From contig SVOS01000015.1 of assembly GCA_015066245.1 (NCBI GenBank), positions 1-45,794 of the forward strand: a stretch of 45,794 nucleotides of DNA, read 5' to 3'. This document shows, one piece after another, positions 7,717 through 12,766 of the stretch. The number at the start of each line of letters is the position of its first letter. Position 1 is the first letter of the stretch. The notes under the pieces are model-generated. The model was not told the origin of the DNA, did not search any database, and saw nothing but the letters and a program-made list of their open reading frames with translations. The stretch comes from Oscillospiraceae bacterium (GTDB lineage Bacteria > Bacillota > Clostridia > Oscillospirales > Acutalibacteraceae). Made by a program: the position numbers and the translations under genes.

Positions 7717-8382
7717 TTATTTATCAAATGAAACCGGCTTTGTGTCACCAGTATCAAAAGCGTTAGGTCCGGGATCTGACATAGAAAAATACATTTTAGC
7801 CGCCTGTGTTGTGCCGAAGTCTCTGTTAGAACCAGAGTTTTGCACCTTATTAAAGGCATCGCGGAACATCTGATTATGAGCTTCCTCGCGGTTTAAAAGA
7901 AAGTCGATGGTCTCGCGTACTTTTTTGTCATTGATCTGGCGGTAAAGATATTCATAAACCACCTTTGCACGCTGTTCGGATGCGATATTGCTCAGCAGGT
8001 CTGCACATAAGTCTCCTGTAACCGTCACATAGTCGGCAGTCCAGGAGTAGCCCGATGCGTTTATAAGACCTGGGTTAAGACCTAAAAGTACATGTGACTG
8101 AATTTCACCGCAAGGCACAGCTTGAGCATCAACATCGTGACCGTTGAGCAGGTTGATTGTTTGTGCCACCATCTCCATATGACCGAGTTCTTCTGCAGCG
8201 ATATCAAGAAACAAATCTTTGATTTCAGGATCTTTGATTCTAAAACTTTGGGACATATACTGCATAGCTGCCTTGAGTTCGCCGTTGCCACCGCCAAGTT
8301 GTTCCTGTAATAGTACCGCGAACTGCGGATTCGGTTTTTCTACTGCTACAGGATGAAACAACTTCTTTTCGTGTTTAAACAT
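7717..8382 (-). CDS. Manganese catalase, CotJC/YjqC family
   Basis: A 221-residue ferritin-fold dimanganese catalase, which would split hydrogen peroxide into water and oxygen. The four-helix metal site is complete: Glu35 (GELKAAMQY), the EELGH motif (Glu64/65, His68) and Glu166/His169 in NREEAH. It is the intact paralog of the interrupted cotJC. The two proteins carry their ligands at the same residue numbers, and the stretch SEQRAKVVY at 135-143 matches the rejoined CotJC junction AEQKARVTY without a gap. The start ATG follows CGGAGG. It is element cargo, convergent with the nifX-like gene. Whether it is cytoplasmic or a spore-coat protein is unclear. Confidence 0.9.
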   Translation of the reverse strand: MFKHEKKLFHPVAVEKPNPQFAVLLQEQLGGGNGELKAAMQYMSQSFRIKDPEIKDLFLDIAAEELGHMEMVAQTINLLNGHDVDAQAVPCGEIQSHVLLGLNPGLINASGYSWTADYVTVTGDLCADLLSNIASEQRAKVVYEYLYRQINDKKVRETIDFLLNREEAHNQMFRDAFNKVQNSGSNRDFGTTQAAKMYFSMSDPGPNAFDTGDTKPVSFDK

Positions 8383-8475
8383 AAATATACCTCCGTTGTT
8401 GTGGTATTAATTATTCTTTCTATTTTCTGTAGTGATATTCATACGTGCATAAATGTTAAAATATAGCTGATACTA

Positions 8476-8504
8476 TTGACAATGAGAGTAGGGTACGTTA
8501 TAAT
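8476..8504 (+). promoter_or_regulatory. Consensus SigA promoter of the glutathione peroxidase gene
   Basis: TTGACA (8476-8481), exactly 17 bp, and TATAAT (8499-8504), a full consensus match. Its -10 box overlaps the first base of the palindrome that follows. Confidence 0.88.
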
Positions 8505-8527
8505 CAATTGAGCACAATTGAATTGAG
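8504..8527 (+). promoter_or_regulatory. Putative OhrR operator
   Basis: TCAATTG, four bases, then CAATTGA (8504-8521) forms a palindrome touching the -10 box. Overlapping it, CACAATTGAATTGAG (8513-8527) matches the Bacillus subtilis OhrR operator TACAATTAAATTGTA at 11 of 15 positions (from memory). An OhrR-type regulator is encoded 1.2 kb downstream in the same element, so repression of the peroxidase until organic hydroperoxide is sensed is a reasonable inference. Confidence 0.6.
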
Positions 8528-8550
8528 TATCCTATAGTCGGAGGGTGATT

Positions 8551-9090
8551 ATGAATATTTACGATTTTAAAGTGAAAGCACAGGACGGCAGCGAGATTTC
8601 TCTTGCTGATTATAAGGGCAAAGTATTGCTTGTTGTGAACACTGCAACAGGATGCGGTTTTACTCCTCAATATAATGAGTTGCAGGAGATTTATGACGAG
8701 TTCAAGGATAAAGGGTTTGAAATTCTTGATTTTCCTTGTAATCAGTTTGGTTCTCAGGCTCCCGGCAATGATGAGGAGATTCATTCTTTCTGTACCATTC
8801 GCTATGGAATCACATTCCCGCAATTTTCCAAGGTAGACGTAAATGGCGAAAATGCAACTCCGCTTTTTAAATGGCTAACCAGGAATACAAAATTTGAAGG
8901 GTTTGGTATGTCGCCAATGGGAATGATGTTGTCTGGTGTTGTTAAGAAAACTGACAAGGATTATAAGAACAACGGCAATGTTAAATGGAATTTTACTAAA
9001 TTTCTTATTGACCGTAATGGCGATATTTTTGCTCGTTTTGAGCCAACCGATATGAAGAGACTCAAGGCGAAGATTGAGGAGTGTCTGTAA
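8551..9090 (+). CDS. Glutathione peroxidase family (thiol peroxidase)
   Basis: A 179-residue peroxidase that would reduce organic hydroperoxides and hydrogen peroxide. Bacterial members usually use thioredoxin rather than glutathione. The peroxidatic Cys35 is in NTATGCGFTPQY, Cys63 and Gln69 in FPCNQFGSQAPG, and the Trp146-Asn147 pair in KWNFTKFL. It has cysteine, not selenocysteine, at the active site. I chose the ATG at 8551 because the upstream GTG (8545) overlaps the ribosome binding site CGGAGGG. It has a consensus promoter with an OhrR-like operator and lies upstream of an OhrR-type gene on the same strand. Confidence 0.93.
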   Translation: MNIYDFKVKAQDGSEISLADYKGKVLLVVNTATGCGFTPQYNELQEIYDEFKDKGFEILDFPCNQFGSQAPGNDEEIHSFCTIRYGITFPQFSKVDVNGENATPLFKWLTRNTKFEGFGMSPMGMMLSGVVKKTDKDYKNNGNVKWNFTKFLIDRNGDIFARFEPTDMKRLKAKIEECL

Positions 9091-9432
9091 TACACTGCTA
9101 TTATTAAACTGAAATTGTTTGTCCGGATTATAAGCTTTTTATCAATAATAACGTAATTATAATATTGGGTTTTACGGAGGCTGTATCGGAAATCTCGACG
9201 TAATTCAAAAACTGCTTGATACTATAATTATAAGGACTCTGATAAGCTGTACTGGGTTACATCCGCGGCATAAGACCTGCTTTCTTACACCGACCAGCTT
9301 GCATTTGCCATGAGAAAAGCGTATAATGAAAGCAATCCGCGTAAATGATGTGACAAATATTGGGTTGTAGTTGAAAAGCTACATTGTCACGGCAAGTTTG
9401 ATAAGATTATATTAAATAATAGGAGAATTATT
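9091..9432 (+). pseudogene. Decayed coding stretch between peroxidase and FakA-like gene
   Basis: This 340-bp gap has no intact ORF but shows broken coding-like segments on the plus strand: GGCIGNLDVIQKLLD (about 9177-9221), YKDSDKLYWVTSAA then DLLSYTDQLAFAMRKAYNE (about 9230-9330), and CDKYWVVVEKLHCHGKFD (about 9351-9405), separated by stops and a frame change. They may be remnants of one gene. I do not recognise the family. A ribosome binding site (TAGGAG) for the next gene lies at its end. Confidence 0.35.
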
Positions 9433-9684
9433 ATGGAAGGATTCAGATACGACACGCAACTATTGATTGAAGGAACAAATCTTGACGAGGATGCTATAAA
9501 CGAATATTTTGTAAACAACTTTAAAGGTGACTGCCTTTTGGCTGTAGGCGACGAAGAACTCATAAAAATTCACTTTCACACCAATGAGCCATGGGATGTT
9601 CTTAAATACTGTGCTACTTTGGGCGAAATTTTTGATATTGTTGTTGAGGATATGGATCGCCAGTCAAGAGGATTAAAGGGATAA
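9433..9684 (+). CDS. Small protein similar to a FakA/DAK domain
   Basis: An 83-residue protein that corresponds to a single domain of the FakA/YloV (fatty acid kinase, DhaK-like) proteins: RYDTQLLIEG near the start, GDEELIKIHFHTNEPWDVL in the middle, and a LGEIFDIVVEDM end that matches the family's LGELxxIKIDNM. The kinase (DAK2) domain itself is missing, so it cannot be a kinase alone. The start ATG follows TAGGAG. It lies 3 bp before the OhrR-type gene and is surely co-transcribed with it. It may bind a fatty acid or lipid peroxide (speculation). Confidence 0.7.
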   Translation: MEGFRYDTQLLIEGTNLDEDAINEYFVNNFKGDCLLAVGDEELIKIHFHTNEPWDVLKYCATLGEIFDIVVEDMDRQSRGLKG

Positions 9685-9687
9685 ATT

Positions 9688-10128
9688 ATGGATAAAAAGT
9701 ACGATGTGTTAAAGCTTGAAAATCAATTGTGTTTTCCGCTTTACGCTGCCGCTCGTGAGGTGGTCAAAAGATACCGTCCTTACCTTGACGAGCTGGACAT
9801 CACTTATACGCAGTACATCACAATGATGGTAATCTGGGAAGAAAAGGAGATTACTGTCAAGGCACTCGGCGAAAAATTGTTTCTGGACTCAGGAACTCTG
9901 ACACCCGTGCTCAAAAGTCTGGAAGCGAAAGGTTATGTTGTTAGGGAGCGAAGCTTAATCGACGAACGTTCGGTTAGCGTGAAAATCACAACAAAAGGAG
10001 AAAAGCTCAGAGATAAAGCAGTTGATATTCCTTTGAAAATTGCCGGCTGCACAAACCTCACCGCAGAAGAAGGCGTCCAGCTTTATAATATTCTTTATAA
10101 GATACTTGCATCAGATGGCAAAGAATAA
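9688..10128 (+). CDS. ohrR: MarR/OhrR-type peroxide-sensing repressor
   Basis: A 146-residue winged-helix MarR protein of the OhrR branch. The branch hallmark is the N-terminal LENQLCFPLYAAAREVVKRYRPYLDEL, with the single reactive Cys16 that is oxidised by organic hydroperoxides, followed by the YTQY and WEE segments. The DNA-recognition helix is within LGEKLFLDSGTLTPVLKSLEAKGYV and the wing within RERSLIDERSV. The set of a glutathione peroxidase with a matching operator plus this regulator is a self-contained peroxide response carried by the inserted element. It starts 3 bp after the FakA-like gene and ends before a strong terminator. Confidence 0.88.
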   Translation: MDKKYDVLKLENQLCFPLYAAAREVVKRYRPYLDELDITYTQYITMMVIWEEKEITVKALGEKLFLDSGTLTPVLKSLEAKGYVVRERSLIDERSVSVKITTKGEKLRDKAVDIPLKIAGCTNLTAEEGVQLYNILYKILASDGKE

Positions 10129-10171
10129 AATTCAAGAATTTGTGTTTTATATTTATTGATAATTGGTTAAT

Positions 10172-10223
10172 AACATCCTTTGATATTGCTTTTTAAATGA
10201 ATGTTTGCAATATCAAGGATGTT
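10172..10223 (+). terminator. Terminator after ohrR at the right end of the element
   Basis: A 17-bp stem with one bulged base (AACATCCTTTGATATTGC / GCAATATCAAGGATGTT) and a 17-nt loop, followed by TTACTTTT. The stop codon of the truncated cotJC frame (10213-10215) falls inside this hairpin, showing that the tail of that ORF is element DNA. Confidence 0.8.
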
Positions 10224-10680
10224 TTACTTTTGGGGCGTTTGTATATGTAGTTTGTACTTTAGAGGTAGTGGCATCTGCTGCAAGGTCTTCGTGAAGGTCT
10301 GCGATGGGGTCGCCCTTGACCTGCATTGCGGCAGCAGTATAGGGGACACCTGATGCTGCCTGAGGGTAGATGCCTGTTGTGTGGTCTACAAAATATGCGT
10401 CAAAGCCAGCCTCTTTGATTTCATCCTCCGAAAGTCCTTTTGTAAGCTGATATACAATGGCACCGATCATCTCGAGATGCCCCAGCTCCTCGACACCGAT
10501 ATCTGTCAGTGTTGCCTTGAGTTCGGGCACAGGCATTGAAAAACGTTGGCTGAGATATCTTAAAGATGCGCCCAACTCTCCGTCGGGACCACCGTATTGG
10601 CTTATTATGATTTTGGCAAGTTTTGGGTTTGTCTGCTTTATTCTTACGGGATACTGCAGTCTTTTTTCGTATTGAAACAT
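10213..10680 (-). CDS. cotJC: cotJC, N-terminal part (truncated by the inserted element)
   Basis: This encodes residues 1-135 of the spore-coat manganese catalase CotJC, then 20 unrelated residues read from the inserted element before a stop. It holds the first metal ligands (Glu35, the EELGH motif Glu64/65 and His68), but lacks the Glu166/His169 pair needed for the dimanganese centre, so this form should be inactive. cotJC proper ends at the att core (10274-10283) after DLHEDLAA; the matching AAEQKARVTY piece lies at 3698-3912. It begins directly after the cotJB stop, with GGGAGG inside the end of cotJB. In spore formers CotJC is a mother-cell coat or inner-coat protein made with CotJA and CotJB. 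Confidence 0.92.
   Translation of the reverse strand: MFQYEKRLQYPVRIKQTNPKLAKIIISQYGGPDGELGASLRYLSQRFSMPVPELKATLTDIGVEELGHLEMIGAIVYQLTKGLSEDEIKEAGFDAYFVDHTTGIYPQAASGVPYTAAAMQVKGDPIADLHEDLAADATTSKVQTTYTNAPKVKHP
10274..10283 (-). repeat. att core, right end of the element
   Basis: TTGCAGCAGA on the minus strand, the second copy of the element core, within the codons for Leu133-Ala-Ala of cotJC. The flanking arm at 10243-10259 (ATATGTAGTTTGTACTT) mirrors the arm at the other end and would form the attP dyad after excision. Confidence 0.85.
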
Positions 10681-10926
10681 TTATTGTGCCTCCCAGGGCC
10701 AGGGGTCGTTGACCCAGGACCAGTATTCTGTGTTATTGTTTTTTCTTTTGACAGGTCCGTACTTTTCTTCGTATTCATCGCTTAGCTCTCGGGCCTTTTC
10801 TTCGTATTCCTTAAGCTTTTTCATGGTTTCTTTATCCTTTGGATGTGTGTCCAGAAAAAGTTTGAGCTCGTGGACTGCAAATTTATAGGATGATAGCTTT
10901 TTCAGAAGCATTTCTTTGCTGCTCAT
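10681..10926 (-). CDS. cotJB: Spore coat protein CotJB
   Basis: An 81-residue CotJB protein, a small coat component encoded between cotJA and cotJC. Typical features are the N-terminal helix KKLSSYKFAVHELKLFLDTHPKD and the C-terminal YWSWVNDPWPWEAQ, with the tryptophan-rich WVNDPWPWE signature of the family. Its start overlaps the cotJA stop by 4 nt (ATGA), and its stop abuts the cotJC start, so the three are translationally linked. CotJB depends on CotJC for coat assembly in Bacillus (family knowledge), so interruption of cotJC should matter for this protein too. Confidence 0.93.
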   Translation of the reverse strand: MSSKEMLLKKLSSYKFAVHELKLFLDTHPKDKETMKKLKEYEEKARELSDEYEEKYGPVKRKNNNTEYWSWVNDPWPWEAQ

Positions 10927-11126
10927 AACTTAAAACCTCCGCAATTCTGAGGACAAAAGGGTTTGTCCAGAGCTTTGAACATAGTACCTGCCTCAAAACC
11001 TCTGTAAACGGCATAGGTTTCGGCATTGTCGGGCTGAAAAGGTACATACGCCATAGCCTCAACGGTTTTTCTGGGCAGTGCACTGAGACCGTACATTGCA
11101 AAAATTTCTTGTTCTGTTGTTTTCAT
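10923..11126 (-). CDS. cotJA: Spore coat protein CotJA
   Basis: A 67-residue CotJA protein, first gene of the cotJ operon. Recognisable segments are AMAYVPFQPDNAETYAVYRGFEAGTMFKALDKPF, a family signature, and the Cys-containing tail CPQNCGGFKL. I start at 11126, ten codons inside the open frame, because GAAAGGAGT lies just before that ATG on the minus strand. Mother-cell expression during sporulation is expected from the family. A weak SigK-like promoter is noted separately upstream. Confidence 0.9.
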   Translation of the reverse strand: MKTTEQEIFAMYGLSALPRKTVEAMAYVPFQPDNAETYAVYRGFEAGTMFKALDKPFCPQNCGGFKL

Positions 11127-11158
11127 ATATTTACTCCTTTCGTAATGTGCCGCCAATG

Positions 11159-11185
11159 CATAATATGTAAAATATAATCATTTGT
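11159..11185 (-). promoter_or_regulatory. Possible sporulation promoter of cotJ
   Basis: On the minus strand AC, 16 bp, then CATATTATG approximates the SigK consensus AC-N16-CATANNNTA with one mismatch. It would start transcription about 25 nt before cotJA. In Bacillus cotJ is SigE-dependent; no good SigE match was seen. Confidence 0.3.
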
Positions 11186-11238
11186 TACTTGCACGAAGGT
11201 GCGGTTTGTGATAAACTACAGTAGAAGGAGTGATAACT

Positions 11239-11421
11239 ATGTCTAAATCATCCTGTTGTGAGATGTGTGCACATTATATGTACGATGATGTTTACGATTG
11301 CTATGTCTGCGAGGTTAATCTGGACGAGGACGAAATGGAAAACTTCCTCAGAGGTTCGGATTTTGAGTGTCACTATTTTTCTGCTTACGACGAATATAAA
11401 ATTGTCAGAAAACAAAACTAA
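11239..11421 (+). CDS. Small Cys-rich protein, DUF6472-like
   Basis: A 60-residue acidic protein with CCEMCAHYMYDD near the start, CYVCEVNLDEDEME in the middle and FECHYFSAYDEYKIVRKQ at the end. The paired cysteines suggest zinc binding. I recall this as a DUF6472-type family of Clostridia with no known function. GAAGGAG (11224-11230) sets the start at the ATG 11239 rather than the GTG at 11230. It diverges from cotJA and ends in its own terminator. Confidence 0.8.
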   Translation: MSKSSCCEMCAHYMYDDVYDCYVCEVNLDEDEMENFLRGSDFECHYFSAYDEYKIVRKQN

Positions 11422-11425
11422 GCTT

Positions 11426-11459
11426 TACCGTCTGCGTTGCAGGCGGTATTTTTATTTTT
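11426..11459 (+). terminator. Terminator of the small Cys-rich protein gene
   Basis: TACCGTCTGC, loop GTT, GCAGGCGGTA (one G-U pair) then TTTTTATTTTT, 4 bp after the stop codon. Confidence 0.85.
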
Positions 11460-11543
11460 GTAAAATAAGAAAGCTCTACGATTAAAAATCGCAAAGCTCA
11501 TAATATATCTGAATATATTTATTTTTAAAAGGTTATTTAATAA

Positions 11544-11576
11544 TGTAAAAAAATACCGCCTCAATAAAGAGGCGGT
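11544..11576 (-). terminator. Terminator of the CAP-domain lipoprotein gene
   Basis: An 8-bp stem (ACCGCCTC/GAGGCGGT) with a 6-nt loop at 11555-11576. On the minus strand it is followed by ATTTTTTTAC. It ends transcription coming from the lipoprotein gene 45 bp upstream. Confidence 0.82.
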
Positions 11577-11620
11577 TTAAATTATTAAAAACAAAATTAC
11601 TTACATCCGCTATAAAAGTA

Positions 11621-12544
11621 TTACGCAACCGCAATACAGGTATAGCACTGATTTCCCCAACTAAAAGCAACACCAATAGACATACACCCATAACTTGGAT
11701 TAGTCAAAATGTTCCAATGCTCACTGCTATTTCTAAATTGTTCAACGATCATTTGAGCAGCTTCATCAATAGAGCAAGAATCAGAAAACGATACTCTACC
11801 TATACATTCTCCAGAACAAATGACTCCACTCTCTTTTCTCGCAGCTTTCATATCATTTTCATCATGAGCATAATTACTGATTACTTGTTCTGCTCTAATA
11901 AAAGCATAGTGTTCAAGTTCAGCAGGAGAAAACGTATCATATTCACGATAACTATTAATATAGTAAAGAACTCGTTCACATAATAAATCAACATTATCAA
12001 CAGCAGGTACGTCGTAAGGACCAAGTAATTTATCAATACTCTCGCTCTCAACCTTACCACATCTATCGCAGGTTCTCTGCTTCTTACCTTCAGATTCAGT
12101 AGTAGCTTCCTTTACAGTTTCCCAAGAACCCCACTTATGGCCTAAAGCATCCACATAATCACTTTCATAACTTGCACCGCAGTGACAAGAATATAAAGAA
12201 TATCCATCTTTTGTGCAAGTAGCCTTAAATGTAGTGGCAGTGTATGAATGAGTATGTCCTTCTGTGGCTTCAATCTGAGATGCTGAGTTCTCTACATTTG
12301 CATTTGTTGATGCATCGGTGCTTTCCGTCACTGCTTCACTTGCTTTTGTGAGAGCTACAGTGGTTTCGGTTGTGTTGAGGGTAGCGGTTTCTGTTACACT
12401 TGTGATATATTCGGTTGTTTCATCTTCCGCATATACAGAGCTTGATATTTCATCGTATGTAGAAGTGTTTTCTGTTTTTTCACTGCAACCGGCTATAGAG
12501 CAAAGAGCTAAAATAACAAGCCCGAGAGCAAAAACTCTTTTCAT
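11621..12544 (-). CDS. CAP (SCP)-domain lipoprotein with Cys-rich repeats
   Basis: A 307-residue exported lipoprotein. The signal peptide MKRVFALGLVILALCSIAGC ends in a lipobox with Cys20 as the lipidated residue. Residues 24-93 are a low-complexity Thr/Ser/Glu linker. About 95-170 hold two related Cys-rich segments, TCTKDGYSLYSCHCG and KQRTCDRCG, with conserved GH..W spacing as in Ruminococcaceae surface proteins. The C-terminal 120 residues form a CAP domain (LCERVLYYINSYRE, HYAFIRAEQV, HDEND, SSEHWNILTNPSYGCMSIGVA). The likely location is the outer face of the membrane. The start ATG follows GAAAGGAG. Function in the clostridial CAP group is unknown; some are spore- or envelope-associated. 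Confidence 0.88.
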   Translation of the reverse strand: MKRVFALGLVILALCSIAGCSEKTENTSTYDEISSSVYAEDETTEYITSVTETATLNTTETTVALTKASEAVTESTDASTNANVENSASQIEATEGHTHSYTATTFKATCTKDGYSLYSCHCGASYESDYVDALGHKWGSWETVKEATTESEGKKQRTCDRCGKVESESIDKLLGPYDVPAVDNVDLLCERVLYYINSYREYDTFSPAELEHYAFIRAEQVISNYAHDENDMKAARKESGVICSGECIGRVSFSDSCSIDEAAQMIVEQFRNSSEHWNILTNPSYGCMSIGVAFSWGNQCYTCIAVA

Positions 12545-12766
12545 ATCTGAACTCCTTTCTTGTATGAGTTATCTTTTTTAAAAATCTACATAGATATTAG
12601 CATATTTAAAAAATAAAAACAACTAAAAATATTAACAAGGCTTTTTCAGACGAAAATATATAATTATGTTTTAAATATCATATTAGCCGCTCTCTCTTAA
12701 TAGATATAGTGTATAGAGTGAGAAAGAGGAATAATACACTCACTTAAACCTGAAGGAGAGATAAAT
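12545..12766. other. Divergent intergenic region
   Basis: AT-rich region between the lipoprotein gene (minus) and sipL (plus). It holds the ribosome binding sites of both and the possible sporulation promoter near 12711-12740. No RNA structure or small gene was identified. Confidence 0.5.
12711..12740 (+). promoter_or_regulatory. Possible SigE promoter of sipL-spoIVA
   Basis: AATACACT (12733-12740) resembles the SigE -10 (CATACAMT), with GTATAGA (12711-12717) as a poor -35 at 15 bp. SigE control of these coat-morphogenesis genes is known in other spore formers; the match here is partial. Confidence 0.35.

Larger units (their letters stand above)
3903..10283 (-). mobile_element. 6.37-kb serine-recombinase element inserted in cotJC (skin-like)
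   Basis: The element is bounded by identical 10-bp cores (TTGCAGCAGA on the minus strand) at 3903-3912 and 10274-10283, in direct orientation. The left core abuts the cotJC C-terminus and the right core abuts its N-terminus. A large serine recombinase gene ends 18 bp from the left core, typical of site-specific integrative elements. Cargo: a 55-residue ORF, a MATE exporter, a NifX-like protein, Mn catalase, glutathione peroxidase, a FakA-like domain protein and an OhrR-type regulator. No replication, conjugation or phage structural genes are visible. Precise excision would restore cotJC in frame. Developmental excision during sporulation, as for skin in sigK, is inference. Confidence 0.88.

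Noticed and set aside
3903..10283. Element is a decaying transposon or phage remnant rather than an integrative element
   Set aside because: No transposase, terminal inverted repeats or phage genes were seen. The intact recombinase, direct 10-bp core and in-frame host gene halves fit site-specific integration.
10213..10680. 155-residue CotJC as a genuine short variant
   Set aside because: Its last 20 residues come from element DNA ending in a terminator, it lacks two metal ligands, and the missing part exists at the other end of the element.
11189..11217. Promoter TTGCAC-17-TAAACT for the small Cys-rich gene
   Set aside because: The -10 is a poor match and lies only 6 bp before the ribosome binding site, leaving almost no leader, so the call is too weak.
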